Source of the DNA: Phascolomyces articulosus
Lineage: Eukaryota > Mucoromycota > Mucoromycetes > Mucorales > Lichtheimiaceae
Length of the DNA: 64,000 bases
NCBI GenBank assembly: GCA_025677815.1
Contig: JAIXMP010000042.1
Location: 186,001-250,000, forward strand
Direction of reading: 5' to 3'
The first letter of the stretch is position 1, and each line of letters starts with the position of its first letter. A program made the position numbers and the translations under genes. Below, piece after piece: positions 11,466-22,255 of the stretch. The notes under the pieces were generated by a model. It did not search any database. It was not told where the DNA came from and saw only the letters and a program-made list of their open reading frames with translations.

Positions 11466-14400
11466 TTACTCTTCTTCATCTTCACTATCGGTGACGACTT
11501 CACCTTTATCTCGTAATCGTTTTCTGTACTTTTTAATATCCATATCTTGTTCACCTATTTTTTTTTGTTTTTGTGAATAATCATGCATTATATTAGAATA
11601 AAGATGTATTGTGATACAAACAAAAAAAATTCCTTCTAATCTTAGTATAGTTTCACTTACCCATACAAACAAGTAAATCTTCTTGTTCTTTTTCCATATT
11701 GGTCATGGATTCTTGCATGGATGCTTTTCCTTTTTCAAGTTCAGACACTTTATTTCTTAATGCAGATTCTTCCGTTTGCTGTTTATAATAGATCATTATC
11801 AGTTACTTTTCTTTCAAATGTAATATATAAAATCATGATGGCTTTTCCATTTCTTATTGTTATCATACCATAGCATTCAAGCGTTCTTCCAATGTGGCAA
11901 TTTGTTGTTGTAATTGTTGAATGGTGGTCTTTGAAGACTCAAGTTCGGATACTTGTTGTTTTAATTGTGTGATTTCTGCTGCTTGTTGTGATATCGTATC
12001 TTTATAAGATTCCAATTGCTGGTCGGATTTGGATCCATCTGGTGATGTTTCGCCTGTTTTTATTTCATATAATGATGAATGAGTTCATATTTTTTTTTGA
12101 CAAATGAAGTACAGTGTTCCCAATTACTATTTTTTTTTTTACCTGCAGGAGATTTTTTGAAACTGGATGGCTTCTTCTTTAAAGCGCGTGTCGTTTGTTC
12201 TAATAAAAAAAAATCGATGAAAATCAGTTCATATGGAATCCAATATTTTCAAATGTATATACAAATATTGTAAGCAAATTAAAATGGTAATACCTACCAT
12301 AGGTATCCTTAAAAAATTCGACAAAGGCACTATCTAGTAATAAGGAAGGTAAAGAGCCTGTGCTCAAAGAAATAGATTCATCTTGAGAAGAAATTTCAAG
12401 ATACTGTGGTGCGTTCTTTACAGCAGGATTATCTCGCAAACGTGATAATAAACTGGTAAATGTATCGAGACGACTTGATAAAATTGTTTGTAATTTTTCT
12501 CTGCATGAAAGAAAAAAAACCCAGGAAAATTTAGTCTTTTTCATCTCATCCTCTATTTTCATACTTTCCTTTCCAAAAGTATTATTATTACCTGGTCAAA
12601 GGTGTGTTAGGATCATTATTATGTTCATAAGTGATGCCTAGTAAAAAGGCAGCTAAACCTTGAACTAAAGGATCATTCGCAGAAGATTGAATTTCTTGAA
12701 TTAACTGTCAATTATATTTTTTTAAAAAAAAAATCATTTGTGAGCAATGGAACGAGTTTCATGACCTTATTTCATTTATACTCTTTCACTTACAAATTGG
12801 ATATGGGTACTTTCAGATAAAAATAAGCTGACAGATTCAGGGCTATTATAAAGCCAGGTACATAATAAGCACAAATAACCAATAGGAATTCTGCAATTAA
12901 TGCTAGGATTCTTAGCTGCCATTAATAATTGTGCCATGATATGATGTAATAAAGGAACCGGCTCTTCTCCATGGGCTTCATCACCAAATACGATACTACC
13001 GGCAGTCTTTTTGGCTTGCTCGTTACCCATTATGACATGAGATAAAATGGTGCAAGCAAACCAAACCTTGTATGGATCAGAAGCAGATGTTTCCCAATTT
13101 TGTATTGCTTCCAATAACAAAGATCCTGCGGAAAATGGTTTATCTATTTGATATTTTATAAAAACATCAGCATAAACATTCCTCACCCTCTATTTCTTCT
13201 ATTCATCCTATTCTCTAACAATGTATCTACCATCATAATTTGAATTGATATTATCATCTGGTGGCATCTTCAACATGGAAGCAAGTACCAATTGAGCTTC
13301 TTCATTGCCTTCCAAACAAGCACTCACAGCAAATGCAGCTGCTGCACGACTGGTATAACTATACTCCACACCTGGATCAGCGGCTACTGCAATAGCAATC
13401 AAAGATACCATAGCAGGCCGAGGTAAGCCTGGAGGGGCAGCTGGATCAATTTCACCTTCAATCAGACGGGGTGGTGTCGAGACCACAGTTTTTGCAAATA
13501 ATTCTTGAGTGGCCGTATTGTTAAAGACAACATAAGCAATCGCATAAATAGCAGCTGTTCGTACGATGGCAGGAGCATTGGAACAAATACCCAACTGAAC
13601 AATCGGTAATAATATGCTACTTTGTACCATTACGTTTTGATTGACAGTGGTATTCACACCTTCAGGTTCAGTCAAGATTCGACATAATTCCAATACAAGT
13701 ACTGTGTTGGCAACTTTTTGAGGTGGCCAATCTTCATAGGAATAAGGGACATGATCCGCTTCACTGTCACCCACATAACCCAATAATCCAGGAATTTGCT
13801 GCATACAGCTGGTTTCTCGGAAATAAATCTAGTTTTTTTTTCTTCTTTTAGTTTCATTTTTCCCTCATTTTAATCCCTTCATTATGAATAAGAAAAAAAA
13901 AACTTACTTGGTTGGATACATTATAACGTAACAGGTTATGCATTAATGCCAAACTATCTTGTACAATAATACCGCCTGAAATACCCTCTTCATCTTCAAT
14001 GACGGCTAATAACTTTTCAAATGTTGCTTGAAAAGTAACCAATTTTTGAATTTCTGCATTATCACGCGTCAATGAAATCAGTAATAACAAGCTCTCTAAT
14101 AAAAATTTGGCGTGATTCAAATTTGCATAAAAAAAATCAATAGGATATAGACAAATCGGGATGTGACAACAGATTTCATCGTTCTCCTTCTTCGCCACCC
14201 AATAGACACATGATTTCTTCACCGCACCTTTTAACTACTACTACTTATCATCCAATCCAATCCTAATATAAGACAATAATTTACCATTTCGAATAATATC
14301 ACGTTTATCATTTAATAAATCAGCAAGTCGAGTAATGCCCATAGGACTTGTGAGAACACATTGTTGAATTCCAGCATTTCGGTTATAAGAAAGTGTAGAT

Positions 14401-15119
14401 AATAATTTGATAGCACTATATCGAACATAAAAGTCAAATTCTTCAAGAACATCAAGCACAATAGATACATTGGATGGCTCCTAATAGAGAAGAATTCCAA
14501 TGGTTTGTCATTGTCATATTAACAAAATAGGTTGAACAAGGTTTTCTTTCATCCATTCATTTACCTCGAGAAACATATCCGTATATTTGTATCCCCTATC
14601 TTCAGTAACTTTCTATTGAGACCGAATTATTTTAGTTCAAACTTTCTCTTCTTTACTTGACATGTGCAGCGAACGTTTTGTTATTGACACAATTTTTTTT
14701 TACCTCAATTCCAATAGAACAAAGAACAGTTAATGTTTCGAGAATAGATTTCGTAATGTCACCGTCTTTATAGTCACTGTGTAAAACTTTAATAAGACCG
14801 GGAAATGCTTGCGCACCCACATTCTATATTTTATTTTTTTCATCATTGAAGTACGTGTTATATAATTATATATTGATATGTTCTTTTCGATAAACATTCT
14901 CTTTCTTTCTCCATCCATCCGATTGAAAAAAAATAAAACAAAACATACTTCAGGATAATCTCGAATAAGACCTTTTAAGCTGAGAACAGCAGCTCTTCTA
15001 TCCTCTAATAAGGTCGCCGTTTCAAGACAATCGGCTAACTTTTCAATGGTTTCGTCAACCGATTGAGGTTGACCTTTATCGCCCCTTATTGCAATGTACC
15101 CTCTTGTTAGGAAATCCAT
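11466..15119 (-). CDS. USO1: General vesicular transport factor Uso1/p115
   Basis: Golgi tethering factor for ER-derived vesicles. Thirteen exons (minus strand order): 14949-15119, 14704-14823, 14565-14612, 14285-14480, 13908-14095, 13231-13828, 12794-13143, 12592-12704, 12298-12500, 12143-12199, 11869-12053, 11661-11778 and 11466-11554. They give about 811 aa, shorter than human p115 (about 960). The armadillo-like globular head carries family blocks such as VLEEFDFYVRYSAIKLL, SPMGITRLADLL, AEIQKLVTFQATFEKLL, GGIIVQDSLALMHNLL and LLCTWLYNSPESVSLFL. The last exons encode a Gln/Glu/Leu coiled coil and an acidic tail (DSEDEEE), as in p115. All joins are phase-consistent GT-AG. The shortened coiled coil may be lineage-specific. 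Confidence 0.92.
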
Positions 15120-16049
15120 TATTTGGTATTATAACAGAAAAAAAAGAGGGGTCCAAAGAAGATAAAAAAGAGAGAGAGGGAGAGAAACGAAGGTCTTTAT
15201 TTGTTTAAGGTTTGGAGAACCTGGATACAAAAAAAAAAAAAAGGGAGTGAGATTCTTTGTACTACTCCGATTTCTATTTGATAAATGCATAGTTTGAATA
15301 ACACAGGATGGTGATGCTTTCTTGCAACTAAGGAATAGAAAAAGTTATTGTAATTTATAGAAAGTGACGTAAAGATGCTAGAGTGGATGTATGTCTTCAT
15401 AATTATATTATAGAAAAAGTAGGAAAGGCTGAAATGCTCTAGACTTTTTCGATTGATAAAACAACAAATAGTAGATCGGAAACTGTCATCCTTTCTGTTA
15501 CTCTAAGAACCAAAAGCAAAATTTGCAAAATGTTTATGAATCTATCTTGTTAGCAGCATCCTTCATTTCATTACTATCACTTTTTACATATTTTTTCTTG
15601 TAAATGTGAGTTCGCCACAGTCCAGAAACTACACTTTGTCTCTTTATTTATTGGCAGTATGTATATGGTGTACCAAACATTTTTGATCTTCGATCAGTAT
15701 ATAACTAGACAAATAATAAATACATAAACAGTGGAATATGATAAAAAATAAACTTGCTGTTTCATATTGTTAAGAAATTATTTTCATTTGAATGGTTGAG
15801 CGAAAAATGTCATTTTTATTATAAAGGAATACTGATGATTAACGAACAACCAACAACAGATTATGGATACATATTTGCAAACAAATGCTTAAATATAATA
15901 GTTCGCTAGGAAAGGTCATTTTGAGGGTTGATGTATGTATATATATATGTATGTTTGCATTTTTTCTATGATATATAATATATTTTGTGTGTGTTTTTAT
16001 GGAGATACAAAAAAAAGAGGGGGGGGGGGATTGGAAGGATGCTATAGTT
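15120..16049. other. Intergenic region between USO1 start and NFU1 stop
   Basis: AT-rich, purine tracts near 15160-15190 and a (G)9 run near 16018. No coding sequence, RNA gene or repeat was recognised. Confidence 0.55.
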
Positions 16050-16945
16050 TTATTTTTCACCCAACTTTTGTTCCAATTTATCAAATTCTTGAAGTGCTAC
16101 TGCTTCATCTTCACCAATGATTTGTTCTACACCTTCGACTTCAGGAATATAATGCATCAACATGTTTTCAATACCATTCTTGAGAGTAATGACGGAACTA
16201 TCACATCCACGGCAACTACCCTTTAATTTCAATTGAACAATGCCGTTTTCAAATCCACAATATTCAATATCACCACCATCTTCTTGAATCGCAGGTCGAA
16301 TACGTGTATCCAATAATTCTTTAATCATTTGTACTTCTTCGGAATCATCTTCATGGATGGCTGTATCTGAAGCAGCTAATTCATCGGCATTAAATACGAT
16401 GGGTTGTCCAGAACTGAAATGATCCATAATGGCGGCATAGATATCAGGTTTCATTAATTGCCATTCGGCCGTAGGTTCCTTGGAAATCGTGATAAAATCA
16501 GGGCCAAAAAATACACCTCCAATACCATCGATTTGGAATAAAGTTTTGGCCAAAGGGCTTTTCATGGCTTGTCGAGCATCCAAAAATTCGGCTGAACCTT
16601 GTCCCATGACGGGTTCACCAGGAATGAATTTTAAAGAATCATTGTTGGGTGTAGGTTCGGTTTGAATAAACATAGTACGAACTAGAAAACAAATTTTTGT
16701 GAATCAGCAATGAATTTTATATATCCATTAATAATAGTGCTTTTACTCGGTTGTAAAGAAATGTATTAGTCATGTTTACCTTGTTGTTGAGAAACCAAGA
16801 AAGGTCGTTGAATAGTACGTGTACGAGAAGACCAAGCTGGAGTAAAAATACCCCGTTTTAATGGAGTTTGTTGTGATCGTACAGCATGAGTTGTATGGTT
16901 AACAAGTTGTCGTGTCCACTGGGCTAATGGTGCTCTGAATGCCAT
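16050..16945 (-). CDS. NFU1: Mitochondrial Fe-S cluster scaffold NFU1
   Basis: Carrier that delivers [4Fe-4S] clusters to mitochondrial targets such as lipoyl synthase. Two exons, 16780-16945 and 16050-16681, with one GT-AG intron; 265 aa (human NFU1 254). The start at 16945 ([19 protein letters not shown]) gives an Arg-rich, acid-free N-terminus typical of a matrix-targeting sequence; an in-frame ATG 42 nt upstream is possible. The N-terminal Nfu domain starts with [16 protein letters not shown]. The C-terminal NifU domain has [13 protein letters not shown] and the cluster-binding GSCRGCDSS (Cys212 and Cys215). Confidence 0.95.
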
Positions 16946-17480
16946 GATCGATTGATTAGAAATACAACAAGGCGAGAGAAAAAACAAAATGCTAGAGGTG
17001 GAAAAAAGGTCAAAAAGAAATTAAAAAAGTCCGCATGGGTTGGCTAATGTGATGTGTGCCGGATCTCCCCACATTGGTATAAGAGCGTTTTCTGCTTCAT
17101 TCTATAAAAAAAATATTGGGGGGAGGAAAATTCAATTTAAATTTTTGGGTTCCACATATCGATATGGTTGCTGGTAACCCAATATTTCATTTTATTATAG
17201 AAAACTATTCTACTCTTTTCCTAGGTCTTCTTCCATACCCATATCATATCACCCTCATTATCAAAATCATAACTAGATAATCAAACATTTTATTATTGCA
17301 CCATATATTTATAACCCCAACGATAATTGATGTCTCTGTTTAAAAAGGTGTTCCTTTCCGGTCATGTAACAATAAAGAAGGTCAAGAATGGTTGTAGTAG
17401 GTATCTTTATTATTCAATCATTGATTGATTACCATTAAACGTCATTTTGTTGTCATATATGATAAAATACCCAATTTATA
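16946..17480. other. Short intergenic region upstream of NFU1
   Basis: Contains the presumed NFU1 promoter and the PDRG1-like gene's 3' end. A slightly GC-richer segment at 17030-17090 is the only compositional feature. No gene is seen. Confidence 0.5.
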
Positions 17481-18244
17481 TTATTCTTTGGTAATACCAT
17501 AAAGATCATCTGATGTAATACTTTTCAAATCAAACCCCTTCATATCATATCCTTCCAACTTTTTAACGTTTTGTTTCATGATCGTACGTGCTGTATCAAT
17601 CTTTTCAGTCAATTGATTTTGATCTATATATTATTTATATGGTGTTAAAAGATAGGATGGGTTAGCATTTTAAAAATGTATAAAAGGCAGTACTCTTTCT
17701 CTCTTTTCTTTACCTTTTTCAATATAATCCTTGGCTTCTTTTGTGGGTAATCGAATAAATAAATCCCCTCCTGCCATCATCCAAACTTTTTTATCTAGTT
17801 GCATCCAAATTTGAACATGTCAAAAAGGAAAACTTTATATTTTGTAATATCACCTCATCGTCAAAAAATAAATAAAAAAAAACCTGACAACTTACCATTT
17901 TTTATTTTGCCTTTATTCAGTTGATTTAAACCTTCACGATTACCATTCCTCCTTCGATCATAATCAATGACCTTTTTGTATATATAATGTTGAGTCGCGC
18001 ATGATAGATCAAGAAAAAAAATTTGCGTAAATATAATATTAAAAATAACATTACCGCTTGTTTATTGATCAAGATTTCATCGGCAAGTCGTTCACGGTTA
18101 GCAAGTACTAAAATAATAATAATAAAAAAACATTTCCATGAGGATCAAATTTACATTATATTCTTTTTTTTTCTTATTAACTTTGAGATCTAAAGAAAGT
18201 AACTTTAAGAAACCTTTTTCTATTTCGTTTGCCACTTGTGCCAT
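17481..18244 (-). CDS. PDRG1: PDRG1-like prefoldin-related protein
   Basis: Five small exons: 18214-18244, 18055-18107, 17896-17971, 17714-17794 and 17481-17623. They join in phase to 127 aa (human PDRG1 133). Family blocks are LANRERLADEILINKQ, VIDYDRRRNGNREGLNQL and WMMAGGDLFIRLPTKEAKD, then a C-terminal helix and GFDLKSITSDDLYGI. The two flanking helices and short middle fit a beta-prefoldin fold. In animals PDRG1 is a subunit of the R2TP/prefoldin-like co-chaperone; the same role here is inferred. The first donor is an unusual GTTTCT, but it is the only phase-compatible choice. No frame in the region exceeds 60 codons, so it is easily missed. Confidence 0.82.
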
Positions 18245-18590
18245 TTTCTTTTCAAGTATTCAAAGAGGGAAAAAAATATGCATATTTAGAATCTAATAGC
18301 TGTGGGTGTTATAGTAGAGCCAATGAAAAACCAGGATTCATAATGTATTATGAATATAACAAAGGGTGGTTCAAATAAGGATTTGTATCAGTTGCAATGA
18401 TACATCTTGAGGAAGAACTTTCAGATCTCATGGTGTCTTTTATACTTCTACACTATACCATCTAAATAAACTGATCATCTCATCATTGGGCATTATCTTC
18501 TATCATCACCACATTTTCAAAAGTATTTACCCCAAAACATAAGCTTATGGATATTTTTTTATATTCGAAGAGAAGAAATATATATATATA
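18245..18590. other. Intergenic region
   Basis: AT-rich, with a (TA)n run directly adjoining the left end of the MITE. No coding sequence or RNA gene is seen. Confidence 0.5.
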
Positions 18591-18782
18591 CAGTGGACCC
18601 CCTTTAATTCCATATCCAAAATTTCCATTTTTTTTTTTTGATGGAAATAAGAGGTGTGAAAGTTAATGAGAATAGCTTTACGATGTATTTCTTAGTATAT
18701 TTTTATGTCTCTATGGACAAAATTATTGTGAAAATAACGAGGGTTGAAAGTTAACGAATATGAAATTAACGGGGGTCCACTC
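18591..18782. mobile_element. MITE with pogo/Tc1-like terminal inverted repeats
   Basis: The left end reads CAGTGGACCCCCTTTAATT; the right end, reverse-complemented, reads GAGTGGACCCCCGTTAATT, so 17 of 19 positions match. Both ends abut TA (18589-18590 and 18783-18784), consistent with a TA target-site duplication of Tc1/mariner/pogo transposons. The element is about 192 bp, has no coding capacity and contains subterminal direct repeats of GAAAGTTAAYGA near 18658 and 18746. These are hallmarks of a non-autonomous miniature element. Confidence 0.72.
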
Positions 18783-19261
18783 TATATGCATACCAAGGTA
18801 TCACTTATTCTAGACTCTAGTAGACAGTATGAAAAACCTTTTTGAACTTGTGACGTAATATAGACTTTCTGAAGAAAAACACATCGATAAACAATGATAT
18901 TGCATCATTTACATTTTGACAATAGCAATAGCAATGCGGTTCAGCTGCCGGATGTAATAGTCAGTTTATACTTAATGACATCTATTATAATCTAACGGAG
19001 TAGCGTGTGTGATAGTGATATCCTCCCTTTTTACTCGAAAAAGACATTGCAACGAAGTTGATTTACGTAAGAACTACCAGAAAAATAAATTTGTTGTCGT
19101 GTAGTAGAAAACTAACATATTATATAATATCTAATTATAAAGCATATGTTTCATTCTGGATAGCAATGCAAGTGGATTTCACTAGCTTCAAGTTGCAGGT
19201 TGCAGAATTTATTATGTTTTTCTCACATTTCCCAGCACTTGTTGCATTAAGTGAAGAGATT

Positions 19262-19278
19262 ACAAGAAACGGGGGTTG
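19262..19278 (-). mobile_element. Orphan transposon terminus (pogo-like)
   Basis: The reverse complement reads TACAGTCAACCCCCGTTTC, which resembles the MITE end (CAG...ACCCCC) with a flanking TA. No partner end was found in the neighbouring kilobase, so this is probably a solo or truncated terminus. Confidence 0.35.
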
Positions 19279-19287
19279 ACTGTAGAT

Positions 19288-19410
19288 CGTTTATTTACAT
19301 GTAAAAGAGGAGAATATAAGAACCAGAAGACAAAATCATTAATGGATTATGTTATTTACATGTTAGAGGGGAATGTAAACGAAAAGAAAAACTATATTAT
19401 TAACGAACGT
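19288..19410. repeat. Diverged direct repeat, two copies about 60 bp apart
   Basis: Two segments, starting near 19289 and 19349, each read TTATTTACATGT followed by an AGAGG-GAAT-TAA purine-rich stretch and a terminal ATTAA. They are clearly related but diverged, consistent with relic transposon sequence beside the orphan terminus. Confidence 0.35.
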
Positions 19411-19544
19411 GACATATAATGGATGGTGCTAAAATTATACATTCTCCTAGTATTTGTATTATACCCCATCAACCCTTAGTAAAACTAGATAATCATCACG
19501 ACGTTTCACCTCGTTTCTTCCTGTTTCTTTTGATAGATAAAATA

Positions 19545-19752
19545 TTGAAATTGTCAAGTGGGGAGTTTGGTTGGGGCGGCACATCTGTTAAAAGATAACG
19601 CAGGTGTCCTAAGGGGGACTCAACGAGAACAGAAATCTCGTGTAGAGCAAATAGGCAAAATTCCCCTTCCCTTTGATTTTCAGTGTGAATACAAACCATG
19701 GAAGTGTGGCCTATCGATCCTTTATGATCTCAGGATTTGAGACTAGAGGTGC

Positions 19753-19787
<35 letters not shown>

Positions 19788-20245
19788 AGCCAAGCGTTCA
19801 TAGCGACGTTGCTTTTTATTCTTCGATGTCGGCTCTTCATGTCATACTGAAGTAGAATTCAGTAAGCGTTGGATTGTTCACCTACTAATAGGGAACGTGA
19901 GCTGGGTTTAGGCTGTCGTGAGACAGGTTAGTTTTACCCTACTGATAGATTTGATATCTCAACAGTAATTGAAGTTAGAACAAGAGGAACTCTTCATTCA
20001 GATAATTTGTATATGCGACCAGTTGAAAGGCCAATGCCGCGAAGCTACCATCTGCTGAATAATGGCTGAACGCCTCTAAGTCAGAATTCACGCTGGAAAA
20101 GATATCCTATGTGCGTCAACGTGCCAGATTGGTACAAATAAAGGCCTTATGATCTTGAGAACCTACTCGGGCTTGGCTCTGTCTACGGAAAGGTAGGCTT
20201 TGTCGGTCCTCATGATAATTATTAGAGTCGAGACATTTGATCACA
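19545..20245 (+). pseudogene. Truncated, diverged 28S (LSU) rRNA fragment
   Basis: About 700 nt matches the 3' part of nuclear LSU rRNA (domains V-VI). It includes AAGTGGGGAGTTTGG, GGGGCGGCACATCTGTTAAA, AAAGTTACCACAGGGATAAC, GTTGGATTGTTCACC, AGGGAACGTGAGCTGGGTTT, GTCGTGAGACAGGTTAGTTT and ATGGCTGAACGCCTCTAAGT. The universally conserved sarcin-ricin loop, normally AGTACGAGAGGA, reads AGAACAAGAGGA here, and many other positions deviate. No 18S/5.8S or upstream LSU sequence accompanies it. It is therefore a relocated non-functional copy, not an rDNA unit. Confidence 0.85.
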
Positions 20246-20960
20246 AGCAGACGAATTGATGTTGACGGAGTATTGTACGTACGAGAGTAGCCTCTGTTGC
20301 CACGATGTACACTGTATCCCTTGAATCAGCTGAATTGTCACTGTTAATGACTCCCCCATCACTGTTCAAATAATCTGTCACGTTAAGAGAACTACCAATG
20401 ATAAGTTGATGTTCATTTGTTTTAGCACAAATTAGATACAGAACAATGAGAGAATTCACCGTTTATATAATACCTTCAGTTTCCATAAACTTTTTATTAA
20501 CTTTGGCATGAAAGCTGTAACTATGCCAATAGGACATGCCAATTCAAATGCCATCACTTGATCAAATACATAAACACCTCGTATTGGTTCTGCTAATGAA
20601 TAAATATAAAGTTTATGTGCTATGATTACACAATCAGTATCATCTCAGGGACATTCAATTTACCTTGAACATACATATCACTCTGATACTTGCACTTGAA
20701 CTCCAAACAATTTTGATTCCTCTACATAATTCATCATCCCCGTCGGTGAATGTTCTTCGAATTTTCTTTTTAAAGTTTTTGCCAACTTATTCAAGTACCC
20801 GATATGATGTTGGTTGGCTGTTAGTGTTGCACGTCCTTATTTCACCCTAAGAGCAGAAATTTTACCTTAGCCAGTGTTATTATTTTTTTGACAAAAAGCT
20901 TTCTGCCATTTCGAATTGTTCAACATGCAGTTGGTAAACTAATAATGACGAAGCTAATAA
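20246..20960 (-). pseudogene. Decayed repeated-family coding remnants
   Basis: Several minus-strand segments look like exon translations but lie in conflicting frames. One near 20855-20720 contains LAKTLKRKFEEHSPTGMMNY. One near 20720-20640 has SDMYVQGKLNVPEMILIV before a stop. One near 20605-20480 has VYVFDQVMAFELACPIG and a stretch ending MPKLIKSLWKLK. One ending near 20241 has YIVATEATLVRTILRQH. Stops and frame changes between them, and lack of clean splice joins, indicate decay. They sit directly downstream of the related gene at 21064-21502 and may be its former 3' half. Confidence 0.45.
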
Positions 20961-21063
20961 ATACATTCAATAGATGCTATTTTCATTGTAGAAGCCAAAG
21001 AATGCCATCATTACTATATATATTTAGAAGAATAAAAAGAAAATAGAATCTCTTATATAAAAA

Positions 21064-21502
21064 TCATGTCTCAATATTGAAATTTGTTTCGAAACAGGGT
21101 TGGGTGAAATTGCATGAAATAAGAGCGTGCGTTAATGTTGGGGGTCCATTGACTTCAAAGAGTGAAAAATCCATATGATAATCTTTCAAAAAAAACAGTC
21201 CATCAGGAGTTTTTCCTCTCGAACTGGTTTCATCATCCATTTGTGCAGCATGTTCATCTTTCTTCGATGCAGCAAGAGTTGTATCACCCCTATAACAAAT
21301 GAAAAGTAATAATTATGTCAGAATATGAATTTTAAGTACCTATTAATAAAAGGAACAATCCGATAATAACATACCACATGAAACCAATGAGATCGTATCC
21401 TTTGAATAGTTTCTTGAATATAGGTGCAAGAAAAGCCGTGATATAGTTCATTTCACCTTGATTTTTCAATATGGATGAAGATCCCTTGTCATCATATGCC
21501 AT
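21064..21502 (-). CDS. Mucorales repeated-family protein, probably truncated
   Basis: Two exons, 21375-21502 and 21064-21289, join in phase over an 85-nt GT-AG intron to give about 117 aa from MAYDDKGSSSILK to a TGA. The exon 2 frame includes DGLFFLKDYHMDFSLFEVNG and a LISCNFTQPCFE block. From general recall this style (a WGDT core, then xDYxxDFxLFxxNGPP) occurs in highly repeated anonymous genes of Mucorales genomes. The product is short and the downstream remnants look like its lost C-terminal part, so it is more likely a truncated gene than a functional one. No function is known. Confidence 0.5.
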
Positions 21503-22255
21503 TATATCACTTTGTTTTTATTTTCAGGAAGCTTTATTATTATTATTATATAATAAAACGAATTGCTAGATTTGAAAAAGGGTGCATTCCTCCACTTACA
21601 CTAACACTAATTCAATGGTACCTGGATTTTCACGTATGATGATCTAAAACAAATGTGCCCATCGACTTCCAACGATATAAGCAAATTGTATACTACAACC
21701 CAAACCAAAGCTTCCAAACCTCCTTCTACTTCCCACTAATTCTGACGTCTCACATGCAAAAAATAAAAATAAAAGATAAATGCTACTTATGACTATTTGG
21801 TCGTCGTCCTATCCCCAGCCTTCCTCAGTTGTATAGATAATAATCATCATATAATAAAAAAAAGTCCACAAGTCCTTGTTCATGTTACTTCCTTCTATTC
21901 AGCCCTTCATTTTTACATACTGTCATACACGATTATATATTTTTAGAAGTAATTTTTTTGTAGTTATGTTATAATTCTATCTGTTTTTTTTTTGTTGGAT
22001 CCATATACAAAAAGTCGCTTCTAGATAGTTTTTCGTCAATATATGTTTCCACCCAAATTGCGTTTGTCATTTATCCACGTCCAAGTTCCTAATTTTGCAT
22101 TTGAACTATTTATACAGTTTATTATCATTAGAATGTAATAATAGAAGAGGAAGGGACAGTAAAAAAAAAGAGTGATTTCATCAAAGCATCAAAAGAAAAA
22201 AAGCGCAAAATATATAATAACAATCAAAGTGATAGGGGGGATCTATAATATTAAT
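21503..22255. other. Intergenic region
   Basis: AT-rich sequence 3' of the thiolase gene, with no recognised gene, RNA or repeat. Confidence 0.5.
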
